This document shows positions 7,695-14,785 of a stretch of DNA of 28,663 nt, one piece after another. Under the pieces are notes generated by a model. The model had not been told where the DNA came from and made no database searches. It worked only from the letters and a program-made list of their open reading frames with translations. The first letter of the stretch is position 1. The number at the start of each line of letters is the position of its first letter. The stretch is from Mariaggregatimicrobium sp964498785 (GTDB taxonomy: Bacteria > Zhuqueibacterota > Zhuqueibacteria > Thermofontimicrobiales > Thiofontviventaceae), in NCBI GenBank assembly GCA_964498785.1, contig CAZCJL010000090.1:1-28663 (forward strand), in the 5' to 3' direction. The position numbers and the translations under genes were made by a program.

Positions 7695-8525
7695 ATGGAA
7701 AACAACAGAGAATTGAAAAAATGGATTTCAGACAACATGAGCAAAGGATATAGCAAGGAAGAAATCAGGGCACACCTGATAAAATACGGCTACGATTCCT
7801 CTAAAGTGGACATTATTCTAGAAGAGGTAAAACAAGAGGCAAAGCCCAAATCATGGAAGAATTTATTCAGGCTATCCTGCTGTAACGGTTTTGGATTTCA
7901 AGATATCGTCGTCGCGCTTGTTTTCATGGGGCTCCTTTACGGCCTGGGGGAATACGTGAATTTCTTTTTCATATCCCAGGCCAATAACGTTTCTTGCGAG
8001 CTTTCGGGGCTTCCCGCGACGTTATTTTTTTCAATATCAAAAATATTGTTCACTTTTTTGTTCATTTCTCTGTCGTGGCACGGCCTGGCAAGAGTTTTCC
8101 AAGCTGGCTTTGATTTAAGAAAAATAGAGAACATGACTTCAAAAGCCTTTATAACGTACGTGATTCTGTTGCCGTTAAACCTGTTTATTTATTTTTTGTC
8201 ATGGGACATGTGTATAGAATTTCCTGTGCTTCCGTCCGGTTCCTATTCAATGGTCTTGATTAAAATTTTGTTCCTTTTCACGGTACTACTTTCAATAAGA
8301 ATTTGCGAGAAAGAAAAAAAAGGCCTGAAAGCTTTTTTATTCGTTATAGCCCTTTTGTTCCTCTCTCTTGTTGAAATCTTTTTACAGAAAATAGCGGCCG
8401 TCTTGCTGGGATATTTTGAATTTTTCCAGGTCTGTTGGCATGCTTCCTTTTTGTTTTTCCTGGGGCTGTTATTTATATCTTCGGTCGATATTTTATATAA
8501 CCTAAGAAAAACTATTCGTGATTAA
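7695..8525 (+). CDS. Membrane protein with an N-terminal helical (SHOCT-like) domain
   Basis: This 276-residue protein starts with about 50 soluble residues of the pattern Leu-Lys-x-Trp-Ile-(x)7-Tyr-Ser-x-Glu-Glu-Ile-Arg-x-x-Leu-(x)3-Gly-Tyr. This resembles the short helical repeat seen at the N-terminus of many archaeal membrane proteins and in SHOCT-type domains, which mediates self-association. After a linker come five or six hydrophobic spans (about residues 72-270) in a Yip1-like arrangement. Function is unknown. The downstream HD-like gene begins two bases after this stop codon (TAAA-ATG), so the two are probably co-transcribed and coupled. Upstream, TTTTATAGGC at 7657-7666 is a possible TATA element. 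Confidence 0.6.
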   Translation: MENNRELKKWISDNMSKGYSKEEIRAHLIKYGYDSSKVDIILEEVKQEAKPKSWKNLFRLSCCNGFGFQDIVVALVFMGLLYGLGEYVNFFFISQANNVSCELSGLPATLFFSISKILFTFLFISLSWHGLARVFQAGFDLRKIENMTSKAFITYVILLPLNLFIYFLSWDMCIEFPVLPSGSYSMVLIKILFLFTVLLSIRICEKEKKGLKAFLFVIALLFLSLVEIFLQKIAAVLLGYFEFFQVCWHASFLFFLGLLFISSVDILYNLRKTIRD

Positions 8526-8526
8526 A

Positions 8527-9114
8527 ATGAATGAAATCATAAAAAAGGCAAAGAGCATGCTTCAGGAAGAGGTGGAAAAGTACAAGATACCGGACCCAGA
8601 TGCCATGAAAATATCCCATAAAAAATCCCTGGAGCTTTGCGACAAGCTGGGGGCAGACAGGGAAATAGTGGCTCTTGCCTCATACCTGATGGACCTGAAA
8701 CTTGGGGAAGCCGTTTCCCAAAAAACAACAGGAAAGCACACCGAGATGTCCTTAAACGAGGCAAAAAAACTGTTCAAAGATTACGATTTGCCGGAAGAAA
8801 AAAGGAAAAAAATAATTAACTGCATAGAGGCCCACCACTTCAACAAGCCTTTTGAGTGCATTGAGGCTGAAATATGCGCAAACGCGGCACTTTTCAGGAT
8901 ATTCCACCCGAGAGGCTTTCTGAAATTTTTGCTTCATATTAAAGAAAACATGGAATTCTACGGGGTAACGGATTTTGATACAATTCTTGAAAGGATAGAC
9001 AGGGAGCTGGATGAAAAGATAGGTGAAGTTTCCTTGGATGAGTGCAAGAAAGAGGCAGAAGAACTGTATAAAAAACTGAATGATATAATTTTTATTGCCA
9101 GGTTTGGTTCATAA
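8527..9114 (+). CDS. HD-domain-like protein with altered metal ligands
   Basis: This soluble helical protein of 195 residues has the layout of HD-superfamily phosphohydrolases: an early His in KISHKKS, a helix ALASYLMDLKLGEA where families have 'LLHDIG', an IEAHHF helix, and AEICANAALFRI where families have 'ADADxL'. The key positions are changed: the His of the HD pair is Met (Leu-Met-Asp) and the later Asp is Asn/Ala. It may have lost phosphohydrolase activity, or the resemblance may be structural only. I chose the ATG at 8527 rather than the GTG at 8518 because it avoids overlapping the previous gene and starts at once with MNEIIKK. The SPASM radical SAM gene follows 20 bases downstream. 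Confidence 0.55.
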   Translation: MNEIIKKAKSMLQEEVEKYKIPDPDAMKISHKKSLELCDKLGADREIVALASYLMDLKLGEAVSQKTTGKHTEMSLNEAKKLFKDYDLPEEKRKKIINCIEAHHFNKPFECIEAEICANAALFRIFHPRGFLKFLLHIKENMEFYGVTDFDTILERIDRELDEKIGEVSLDECKKEAEELYKKLNDIIFIARFGS

Positions 9115-9134
9115 GCTTTTATGGTGTTTAAGTA

Positions 9135-10769
9135 TTGAAAATTAAACATTTGCTTAGACCTCAGGGATTTCATTTTCAATTTCACGTGACTGAAAAATGC
9201 AATCTCAGGTGCAAGCACTGTTACACGGAAAGCAAGTATTTGGAAAACGAGTTGTCCACTTCCGAAATTTTTGATGTTATTGACCAGTACGCGAAGCTAA
9301 CAAGGCTTTGGGATATACCAAAAAAATCAAACATACTTACAATAAGCGGCGGGGAACCTTTCGTAAGAAAGGATATTTTTGAAATACTGGAAAGAGCCTG
9401 CAGATACAAAAAATTTTTGCTGCCTACCGTAATGACGAACGGCGTCCTGATAAACGAGAACGTGGTAAAGAAATTAAAAAAAATCGGAATTTACAGCGTT
9501 CAGGTTTCGATAGACGGCATGGAAGAGACTCATGACAAAATAAGAGGTAAGGGAAGTTTCAAAAAAGCCGTCGGCGCCCTTGGCATGCTTTCCGGAAAAA
9601 TCCCCCATTTGAGCGCCTCTTTGGTCCTTAGCAAGGAAAACTTCGGTGAAATAGGGGAAGTCGCAGAGTTATGCAGGGGCCTGGGGGTGGATGCCTTGAG
9701 AGTTCCGAGACTGGTTCCCATAGGCAGGAGCAAGGAATCCAAAAAAATAATTTTTACGCCCCGTGAAACCAGGGAGATGTATGACAAAATTCATGACATA
9801 AACGAAAGACTCGAAAAAAAAGGCTCCAAATTAAGGCTTACCATAGGTTCCGAGGGAAGCCTGTGGAGCATTGAAAAAAAGGACTTTCCCAACTACGAAT
9901 TTTGCTCAATCGGATACCACGTGATTATAGTGGCACCCAACGGGGATGTTTTGCCGTGCAGAAGGCTGCCCATAAAGGTAGGCAACATAAGGGAGAAAAG
10001 CCTTTTTGAAGTTTTCTATTCATCAGAGAAGCTGTGGTCAATTAGAAACGTGAACAACATAAACGATACCTGCAAAAAATGCAGGCATTTTGACAGGTGC
10101 CGCTCGGGAGCTAGGTGCGTGGCATACGGATACTTCAAAAACGAGTTTGCCCCTGATCCCCAGTGCTGGGAACTGTTTAAAAGTTTGCCTGAAGAGAACG
10201 GGTTTGAAAAAGGCTCCGAAAAGGATGAGATAGCCCTGTGGCCGGAATACGAAAAATACGTGAAAAACGGAGACGTGGTTGGACGCCCGGTAAAGCGCTG
10301 TACTGAAATCACGAAAAAAAACATGGGCAAGTTTTTAGAGGAGGCAAAGGACAAAGAAAAGAAAAACACGGTTTGGGTTTCTTTCAAAACCCTGATTAGG
10401 TCCGGGGAACTCGAAAAGGCGGTTGAGTTTATAAGAGAAATGCAAAGGAACAAAATCAATTTTTCTATAGCCCATCCAATTCCCCCGTGTCTGCTTACCT
10501 TTGAAGAAAGGAGGATTATCAAGAGAACAGGAGCGCCGAAATCATGCCTTGAATGCAGGGAAATATACAGCGTAAATAAAGACGGAAAAATTGAATTTTG
10601 CGATGTGCTGGATAACAGAAACAAACCGGACCTGAGATTTTTCAAAAACAAGATGCAGGTTTATGAGTATTTCAAAGTTTTGATTTCTGAAAAAAAACAG
10701 GAGGAAAAATGCAGCGGCTGCATATACTTTCTGAGGGGCGAATGCAAAGGAGTTCCCTGCATGGTTTGA
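9135..10769 (+). CDS. Radical SAM/SPASM peptide-maturase-like protein (paralogue 1)
   Basis: This 544-residue protein carries the radical SAM cluster motif Cys22-x3-Cys26-x2-Cys29 (EKCNLRCKHCY) and the SAM-binding SGGEP motif. A SPASM domain follows (about 275-355) with many cysteines, including VLPCRRLP, CKKCRHFDRC and ARCVAYGYFKN. A second Cys-rich module fills the last 175 residues: PPCLL, SCLEC, IEFC and CSGCIYFLRGEC. SPASM enzymes modify peptides or proteins using auxiliary Fe-S clusters; the substrate here is unknown. The start is TTG at 9135, supported by a GGTG 8 bases before it and by agreement with the ATG-started paralogue at 24004. The gene ends two bases from the convergent cobalamin radical SAM gene. 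Confidence 0.8.
   Translation: MKIKHLLRPQGFHFQFHVTEKCNLRCKHCYTESKYLENELSTSEIFDVIDQYAKLTRLWDIPKKSNILTISGGEPFVRKDIFEILERACRYKKFLLPTVMTNGVLINENVVKKLKKIGIYSVQVSIDGMEETHDKIRGKGSFKKAVGALGMLSGKIPHLSASLVLSKENFGEIGEVAELCRGLGVDALRVPRLVPIGRSKESKKIIFTPRETREMYDKIHDINERLEKKGSKLRLTIGSEGSLWSIEKKDFPNYEFCSIGYHVIIVAPNGDVLPCRRLPIKVGNIREKSLFEVFYSSEKLWSIRNVNNINDTCKKCRHFDRCRSGARCVAYGYFKNEFAPDPQCWELFKSLPEENGFEKGSEKDEIALWPEYEKYVKNGDVVGRPVKRCTEITKKNMGKFLEEAKDKEKKNTVWVSFKTLIRSGELEKAVEFIREMQRNKINFSIAHPIPPCLLTFEERRIIKRTGAPKSCLECREIYSVNKDGKIEFCDVLDNRNKPDLRFFKNKMQVYEYFKVLISEKKQEEKCSGCIYFLRGECKGVPCMV
9189..9247 (+). repeat. 59-bp stretch identical to 24058-24116 (SPASM paralogues)
   Basis: This stretch covers the Cys-x3-Cys-x2-Cys motif and is base-for-base identical in the two SPASM genes by direct reading. 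Flanking DNA differs at many codons. Confidence 0.9.
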
Positions 10770-10771
10770 AC

Positions 10772-12196
10772 CTAGACATGGAATTTGTAGAATATTGAAT
10801 GGCTTGTCCTCACTCTGTATATAAATTCTTCCATCTCATTCTGGGACATTGTCTCGTTTTTGCAGAGATAGAGTTCGGGAACGCACCAGAATATATGGTC
10901 GTATTTTTCGGAAAATAATATTCTTCTTTTCGGGGAAATTTCCAGAAGTTTTTCATTCCTCATTTTCCTGACCCCTATCTCCCCGGTTTCGTATTTTTTC
11001 CACATCAGCGTTCCGGGAAAAACCATCACCGGCGTTATTGCAGAGAATATATTTTCCCTGCTTTCCAGTTCTTTCATAAAATTTATATCCCTCACCATCA
11101 TGTCCTTTGTTTCGTACGGAAAAGAAATTAAGGCGCTCACCACGGTTTTCAAGTACCTGGCCGTGTCGGGTATGATTTTTCTGGCGCTTGAAATGTATTT
11201 TTCCGGCGTGCTTGTCTTGTTTGAGAAAATAAGGTTTTCCGGATTTATGCTCTCCAGTCCGTAAAGAATCTGGGAGCAGCCGGCCCGGGACATTTTTTTT
11301 ATCAAATCCATTGAGACTGTGTCAACCCTGGTTCCGCAGTCCCATTTTATTTCAAGACCATTTTTTACAACGGAATCGCACAGCTTCTCTGTCCATTTTT
11401 TGTCTGTAGTGAAGGTTTCATCCACGAAAGAAAAGAAGTCAAGTCCAAAATTTTCATAATGCCTTATTTTTTTTATTACGTAGCCGACACTATGTCTTCT
11501 CAATATGGGAAAAAGCCTTTTGGTCACGCAAAAATTGCAGTCAAAGGCACAGCCTCTTGCAGTTACCAAAGGAATTCCTTTGTCCTTCTTTATTCTGGCA
11601 TAAGCTTCAGGCTCCGGAAAGGGCAGAGAATCCAGATTTTTTATCGGCAACTCTTCAGGGTTGTGAAAAATCTTGCTCCCGCTCCTGAAAGAAATACCCC
11701 TTACGTCATGCCAGTTTTCCCCGTGATTAAGCTTCTTGACAAGGTTGCACAGCGCCACTTCGGCCCCGCCCCTGACCAATGCATCAATTTCGGGAGAGAT
11801 TTCCAATAATTTTTGGGGCGTGAACGTGGCGGCGTAGCCTCCGAAAATTATGAAGCATCCCGGATTTCTTTTCTTGTATTCCCTTGCAAATTCAAGGTTA
11901 AACGGAAGATGGGAAGACCAGCCGCCCAGGCATAATATTCCGGGTTCGCGCTCTTCGATTATTTTTATTGACCTGCTAAGGCATTCCAGTGATTTTTTCT
12001 CCGACCTGCAGATATCTTCTATAGATTTTCCGTCGTATAGCCCGAGTTCAATATTTAAGTCTATAAATGAATTTTTGCAACCGTTTTTTTCCAGGAATAT
12101 GCTCAACTGAAGCAGATTTTCCGGTATTATGAATCTTTCAGGGCTGCTCTGATATGTGGGGGGCCAGACAATTAAGGTTTCTCTAATGGATTCCAC
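10772..12196 (-). CDS. Cobalamin-binding-type radical SAM protein
   Basis: This 474-residue protein has an N-terminal B12-binding-like Rossmann region (about residues 5-165, with GILCLGGWSSHLP and FIIFGGYAATF) and then a radical SAM domain with Cys216-x3-Cys220-x2-Cys223 (ARGCAFDCNFC). This matches the class B family whose members include methylases of unactivated carbons and many uncharacterised archaeal enzymes. The classical B12 His motif (DxHxxG) is not seen, so cobalamin binding may be base-off or absent. The start is GTG at 12196, supported by a TATA element (12218-12225, minus) about 25 bases upstream. It lies directly downstream of the His/Ser/Cys repeat precursor on the same strand, so it could methylate or otherwise modify that peptide (inference). 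Confidence 0.75.
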   Translation of the reverse strand: MESIRETLIVWPPTYQSSPERFIIPENLLQLSIFLEKNGCKNSFIDLNIELGLYDGKSIEDICRSEKKSLECLSRSIKIIEEREPGILCLGGWSSHLPFNLEFAREYKKRNPGCFIIFGGYAATFTPQKLLEISPEIDALVRGGAEVALCNLVKKLNHGENWHDVRGISFRSGSKIFHNPEELPIKNLDSLPFPEPEAYARIKKDKGIPLVTARGCAFDCNFCVTKRLFPILRRHSVGYVIKKIRHYENFGLDFFSFVDETFTTDKKWTEKLCDSVVKNGLEIKWDCGTRVDTVSMDLIKKMSRAGCSQILYGLESINPENLIFSNKTSTPEKYISSARKIIPDTARYLKTVVSALISFPYETKDMMVRDINFMKELESRENIFSAITPVMVFPGTLMWKKYETGEIGVRKMRNEKLLEISPKRRILFSEKYDHIFWCVPELYLCKNETMSQNEMEEFIYRVRTSHSIFYKFHV

Positions 12197-12217
12197 CAGT
12201 TAGTATGAATTTTTTAT

Positions 12218-12225
12218 CTATAAAG
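12218..12225 (-). promoter_or_regulatory. TATA element of the cobalamin radical SAM gene
   Basis: The minus strand reads CTTTATAG, centred about 25 bases before the GTG start at 12196. It sits directly after the stop codon of the precursor gene and would give a leaderless GTG-started message independent of the precursor operon. Confidence 0.35.
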
Positions 12226-12229
12226 AGAT

Positions 12230-12625
12230 TTACCAGCCGCACATCTGGTATGCGCTGGAATGAGAACCGTGGCTGGAGTGGCTTACCGAGCCGTGACACG
12301 ATGAGTGGCATGCCGTGTGGCACCCATGGCAGGAGGAATGGGAAGTGTGACACGATGAGTGGCATGAAGAATGGCAGGAGGAATGACACGATGAGTGGCA
12401 TGACATGTGGGCGGAGTCGTGGGACGCCTGTATCTCGTTGGGAGGTGTAAAAGTGGGGTCGTATGTTGTGCTGTCATGGGCAAGTGCGTCTCCGGAAAGC
12501 ATGGAAATCGCGCTGGCGCCTCCCACAAAAGCACCTATGGTAAGAAGAGAGTGTTTTGTTATTTTACCCTCTTCGTCCGAGATAAATGAGGTTAGTTTCT
12601 TTTTTAATTTCGGGAGTTTCATCAT
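12230..12625 (-). CDS. His-Xaa-Ser / His-Ser-Ser-Cys repeat precursor peptide (HxsA-like)
   Basis: This 131-residue protein has three parts. A basic, then acidic leader (residues 1-20, ending SDEEG) is followed by a hydrophobic stretch (27-44) and Ala-Leu-Ala at 47-49. A linker runs over 50-75. The core (76-131) holds HSSC tetrads with Cys at 76, 80, 84, 88, 92, 99, 102, 106 and 110, then a literal (His-Xaa-Ser)3 run at 116-124 and a C-terminal Cys-Gly-Trp. HxsA precursors of the bacterial His-Xaa-Ser system carry such His-Xaa-Ser repeats next to HxsB, HxsC and HxsD, all of which have candidates here. The leader could be cut after Gly20 by the operon's A24 peptidase, or by signal peptidase after Ala49. 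It is the last gene after HxsB, 30 bases on, and may also have its own AT-rich promoter at about 12641-12665. Confidence 0.8.
   Translation of the reverse strand: MMKLPKLKKKLTSFISDEEGKITKHSLLTIGAFVGGASAISMLSGDALAHDSTTYDPTFTPPNEIQASHDSAHMSCHSSCHSSCHSSCHSSCHTSHSSCHGCHTACHSSCHGSVSHSSHGSHSSAYQMCGW
12293..12400 (-). repeat. Coding tandem repeat (His-Ser-Ser-Cys tetrads)
   Basis: This region encodes residues 76-111 of the precursor. The 17-base string TGACACGATGAGTGGCA (plus strand) occurs exactly three times, at 12294-12310, 12348-12364 and 12384-12400. Between copies the same amino acids use different codons (TGC/TGT, CAC/CAT, TCA/TCT/TCC/TCG), which points to selection on the peptide rather than a fresh DNA expansion. 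Confidence 0.85.
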
Positions 12626-12655
12626 AACTATCTGATTATTTTTATATTTCTTTAT

Positions 12656-14095
12656 TTAAATATTATTTCCTGACAGTCCTTTTCCCCTTGCCCATCTCCT
12701 CAAAATTTTTTCGTCTTCCGAAGCAAGCCTGTCGAAAACATAATTCATTATGGTTTTTCTAATCTTACAAAGCCTTTCCATTGGAAGCTTTGAAACAGGA
12801 TCCCCGTAAGACCCGTAGCTTGAAACAGGGCAGGGGGCACAGAAGGGATGAAATGCGCAGGAATCGCACAAACTGGAGGTCTGGGAGGAAATGTTCAGTA
12901 TGGTCAGGGCCTGTGAAGAGCAGTAAACATCCTTGTAGCTGTCCTCCTTGACGTTGCCCAGCTTGAATATTTCCATGGACCTTGCCTCGTCGCAGGTGAA
13001 AATGTTACCGTCCTGGTCGTACGCGCTCTGCTGCAGAGCCGCCCCGCAGGGAGAACCCCAGCAGGTGTAAGTCATATAGTTCTTGTGTATGATTTTATCA
13101 AGTACAAGCTTTATGGTTTCATCAAAGACCTGCCTGCCCCCGCGGTTTAATTCCATTACGTAGTCTATGTATTTTTTCCAGAAATCCAGAAATTCCTCCG
13201 CGCTGTATCCTATGTCCCCCCATCTCTTGTTCGCAAAACCCGTGTCGTTCATGGGCCTTGCCCTCAGATGGGTAAACCCCTGCTTTATATACTCGTCTAC
13301 TATTTCCCTTGGGTAAGAGAGAGAGTGGCGTGAAATAGTCGGCAAAGCGCCTATTCTTCTGTACTTTTTTTCTTTGAATTTTTTTATCCACTTCACGGTC
13401 TCTTCATAACTGTCTCCGTCCAGATATTTCCTGTTTTTGTTGTGAAGCTCTTTCGGCCCGTCAAGAGACGTGTTTATGTTGAAATTGTTTTCTATAAAGA
13501 ACTTCATTTTTTCCTTATCCATTAAACTGAAATTGGATACCACGCAGAACTTCATTTTTTTCCTGTGTTTTTCGTTAAGGTCTTTGACCTTTTTAACCAC
13601 GTACCTTATTATGGGAAAATTTACCAGGGGCTCTCCCCCCTGGAACTCGATAGTTATTGCCGGGGAAGGCGTCTGAAAAATAAAATTCACGACTTTTTCG
13701 GCAGTTTTTTTATCCATGTCGCAGTTTTTTGAGTCCATTGGCCTGCTGAGAGCATGGCAGTACACGCATTTATGGTTGCACCTCAAGGTCGGAACCAGTA
13801 TGTGCAGTGAGGTGCCGTAAAATAGCGGGGAATATCTTTTTTTGTATTCTTCAACAATCTTGTTTTCGTTCGTTTTGGTCTGTATTATACATTCCCTTTC
13901 CAGGCGGTTAAAAAGATTTTGGTCCTCTTCAAGTCTTCCGAAGCGGAGCAGGTCGAATTCCTCCCTGGAGAGAATTACCCAGGAACCGTGATGCGTGGTA
14001 ACCAGGAATTTTTCATCGCTTATTTTTTTCGTCCAGTGCCTGGGCAGCTTGTAGCTCTCTTTTTCAAGACCGGCTTCGGTAAGGCTTTCGGTCAT
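12656..14095 (-). CDS. hxsB: HxsB-like radical SAM/SPASM maturase
   Basis: This 479-residue protein has the radical SAM motif Cys106-x3-Cys110-x2-Cys113 in RCNHKCVYCHA, the EFQGGEPL SAM-binding motif, and a C-terminal SPASM region with many cysteines (CWGSPCG, FTCDEA, LCDSCAFHPFCAPCP). The CNxxCxYCHA and EFQGGEPL wording and the position beside HxsD-like genes and a His-Xaa-Ser precursor match the HxsB maturase of the His-Xaa-Ser system. The N-terminal 90 residues could form a leader-recognition region (inference). Its start overlaps the HxsD-like stop by four bases (ATGA), indicating translational coupling. The precursor gene follows after 30 bases. The assignment as a peptide-modifying SPASM enzyme is firm; assignment to HxsB itself is probable. 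Confidence 0.75.
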   Translation of the reverse strand: MTESLTEAGLEKESYKLPRHWTKKISDEKFLVTTHHGSWVILSREEFDLLRFGRLEEDQNLFNRLERECIIQTKTNENKIVEEYKKRYSPLFYGTSLHILVPTLRCNHKCVYCHALSRPMDSKNCDMDKKTAEKVVNFIFQTPSPAITIEFQGGEPLVNFPIIRYVVKKVKDLNEKHRKKMKFCVVSNFSLMDKEKMKFFIENNFNINTSLDGPKELHNKNRKYLDGDSYEETVKWIKKFKEKKYRRIGALPTISRHSLSYPREIVDEYIKQGFTHLRARPMNDTGFANKRWGDIGYSAEEFLDFWKKYIDYVMELNRGGRQVFDETIKLVLDKIIHKNYMTYTCWGSPCGAALQQSAYDQDGNIFTCDEARSMEIFKLGNVKEDSYKDVYCSSQALTILNISSQTSSLCDSCAFHPFCAPCPVSSYGSYGDPVSKLPMERLCKIRKTIMNYVFDRLASEDEKILRRWARGKGLSGNNI

Positions 14096-14343
14096 GCGCC
14101 ACCACTTTCCTTTATCATGGCGAGGGCAAAATTGTAAAACTCGAATGCAATTTCTTTTTCCGCTTTGCCCGATTTCGGCTTGATTTTTAAAATTATCTTG
14201 TCTGACTTGTCACCGTCCACAAAGGTCCAGAAGTTTTCCGTGAATTTTTCAGAAGCCTTCAGCACGGCGTCCGAAGGGTAAATTTTTGTATCAAAAAATA
14301 CAATCAACTCTCCCTTGTCGATTTTAATGTTGTCCTCAAGCAT
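14092..14343 (-). CDS. hxsD: Short HxsD-like protein
   Basis: This 83-residue protein follows the HxsD pattern: a strand, then Tyr-Pro-Ser-Asp-Ala-Val-Leu-Lys-Ala (about residues 17-25), an aromatic/acidic strand (FWTFVDGD), an ILKIKPK strand and a C-terminal helix IAFEFYNFALAM. HxsD is a small partner protein of the His-Xaa-Ser maturases with unproven biochemical role; leader-peptide binding is a reasonable guess because small accessory domains often do this for SPASM enzymes. It starts inside the stop codon of the longer HxsD-like gene (TGATG) and overlaps the HxsB start by four bases, so the three genes are translationally coupled. Having two HxsD-like genes in tandem is unusual. Confidence 0.65.
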   Translation of the reverse strand: MLEDNIKIDKGELIVFFDTKIYPSDAVLKASEKFTENFWTFVDGDKSDKIILKIKPKSGKAEKEIAFEFYNFALAMIKESGGA

Positions 14344-14768
14344 CAGTCTTCGCCTTTCCAGGGCTTGGCTATGTTTTCAGGGTCTTCCACGGGGGGCTTG
14401 CCGATTATGTCGTCAACATTTTCAGAAGAAACCTCGGGTGTTTGCACGTTTGTCAAAAGAGCCCTCTTGATTAATGTTTCTTTCTCTTTTTTGTTCCTTT
14501 CACTCTGCATTATGTAAACCGCATAGTTTATTAGTTCGTTGTTGAATTCCCTTCCAATTTCTTCCAGGTTCTTGCCTTTTTTAGGCCTGAGCTCCGCCAG
14601 TATTTCCTGTTCCGGGTCTCCGCCAAGTATTACGTATACCCGGTCTATCATTGAATAGGCGGCTGAATAAACAACTTCAAGAGAATATAACTTTGGGTTA
14701 ACTGAAACCAAAACGTAATTATCCTTTTTATGAATTTCAAAGTTGTTGACCAAACTTTCTCCAGCCAT
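14343..14768 (-). CDS. hxsD: Long HxsD-like protein with a C-terminal extension
   Basis: In this 141-residue protein the first 95 residues match the HxsD layout more fully than the shorter neighbour: Tyr-Ser-Leu-Glu-Val-Val-Tyr-Ser-Ala-Ala-Tyr (about 28-38), IDRVYVILGGDPEQEI, AELRPKKGK and a helix EFNNELINYAVY. A further 45-residue tail, rich in Pro, Glu and Asp, ends Pro-Trp-Lys-Gly-Glu-Asp and may be a flexible interaction arm. The start ATG at 14768 has a strong GGGTGA ribosome binding site six bases upstream. It lies 17 bases after the prepilin-peptidase gene. Together with the short paralogue it may form a heterodimer (inference). Confidence 0.7.
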   Translation of the reverse strand: MAGESLVNNFEIHKKDNYVLVSVNPKLYSLEVVYSAAYSMIDRVYVILGGDPEQEILAELRPKKGKNLEEIGREFNNELINYAVYIMQSERNKKEKETLIKRALLTNVQTPEVSSENVDDIIGKPPVEDPENIAKPWKGED

Positions 14769-14785
14769 TCTTTCACCCGTTTTAA

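Noticed and set aside
10016..10651. 211-aa antisense ORF
   Set aside because: It is the reverse of the SPASM gene's C-terminal half, with Ser/Phe/Leu-rich translation typical of antisense shadows of Lys/Glu-rich coding DNA.
12183..12401. Long open frames in other phases across the precursor repeat, both strands
   Set aside because: They arise because the repeated codons lack stops in several frames. Only the HSSC frame has a leader, signal-like segment and operon context.
12283..12410. Repeats resembling a small CRISPR array
   Set aside because: The spacing is irregular, units are 17 bases, and all lie in frame inside a coding sequence with amino-acid-level periodicity.
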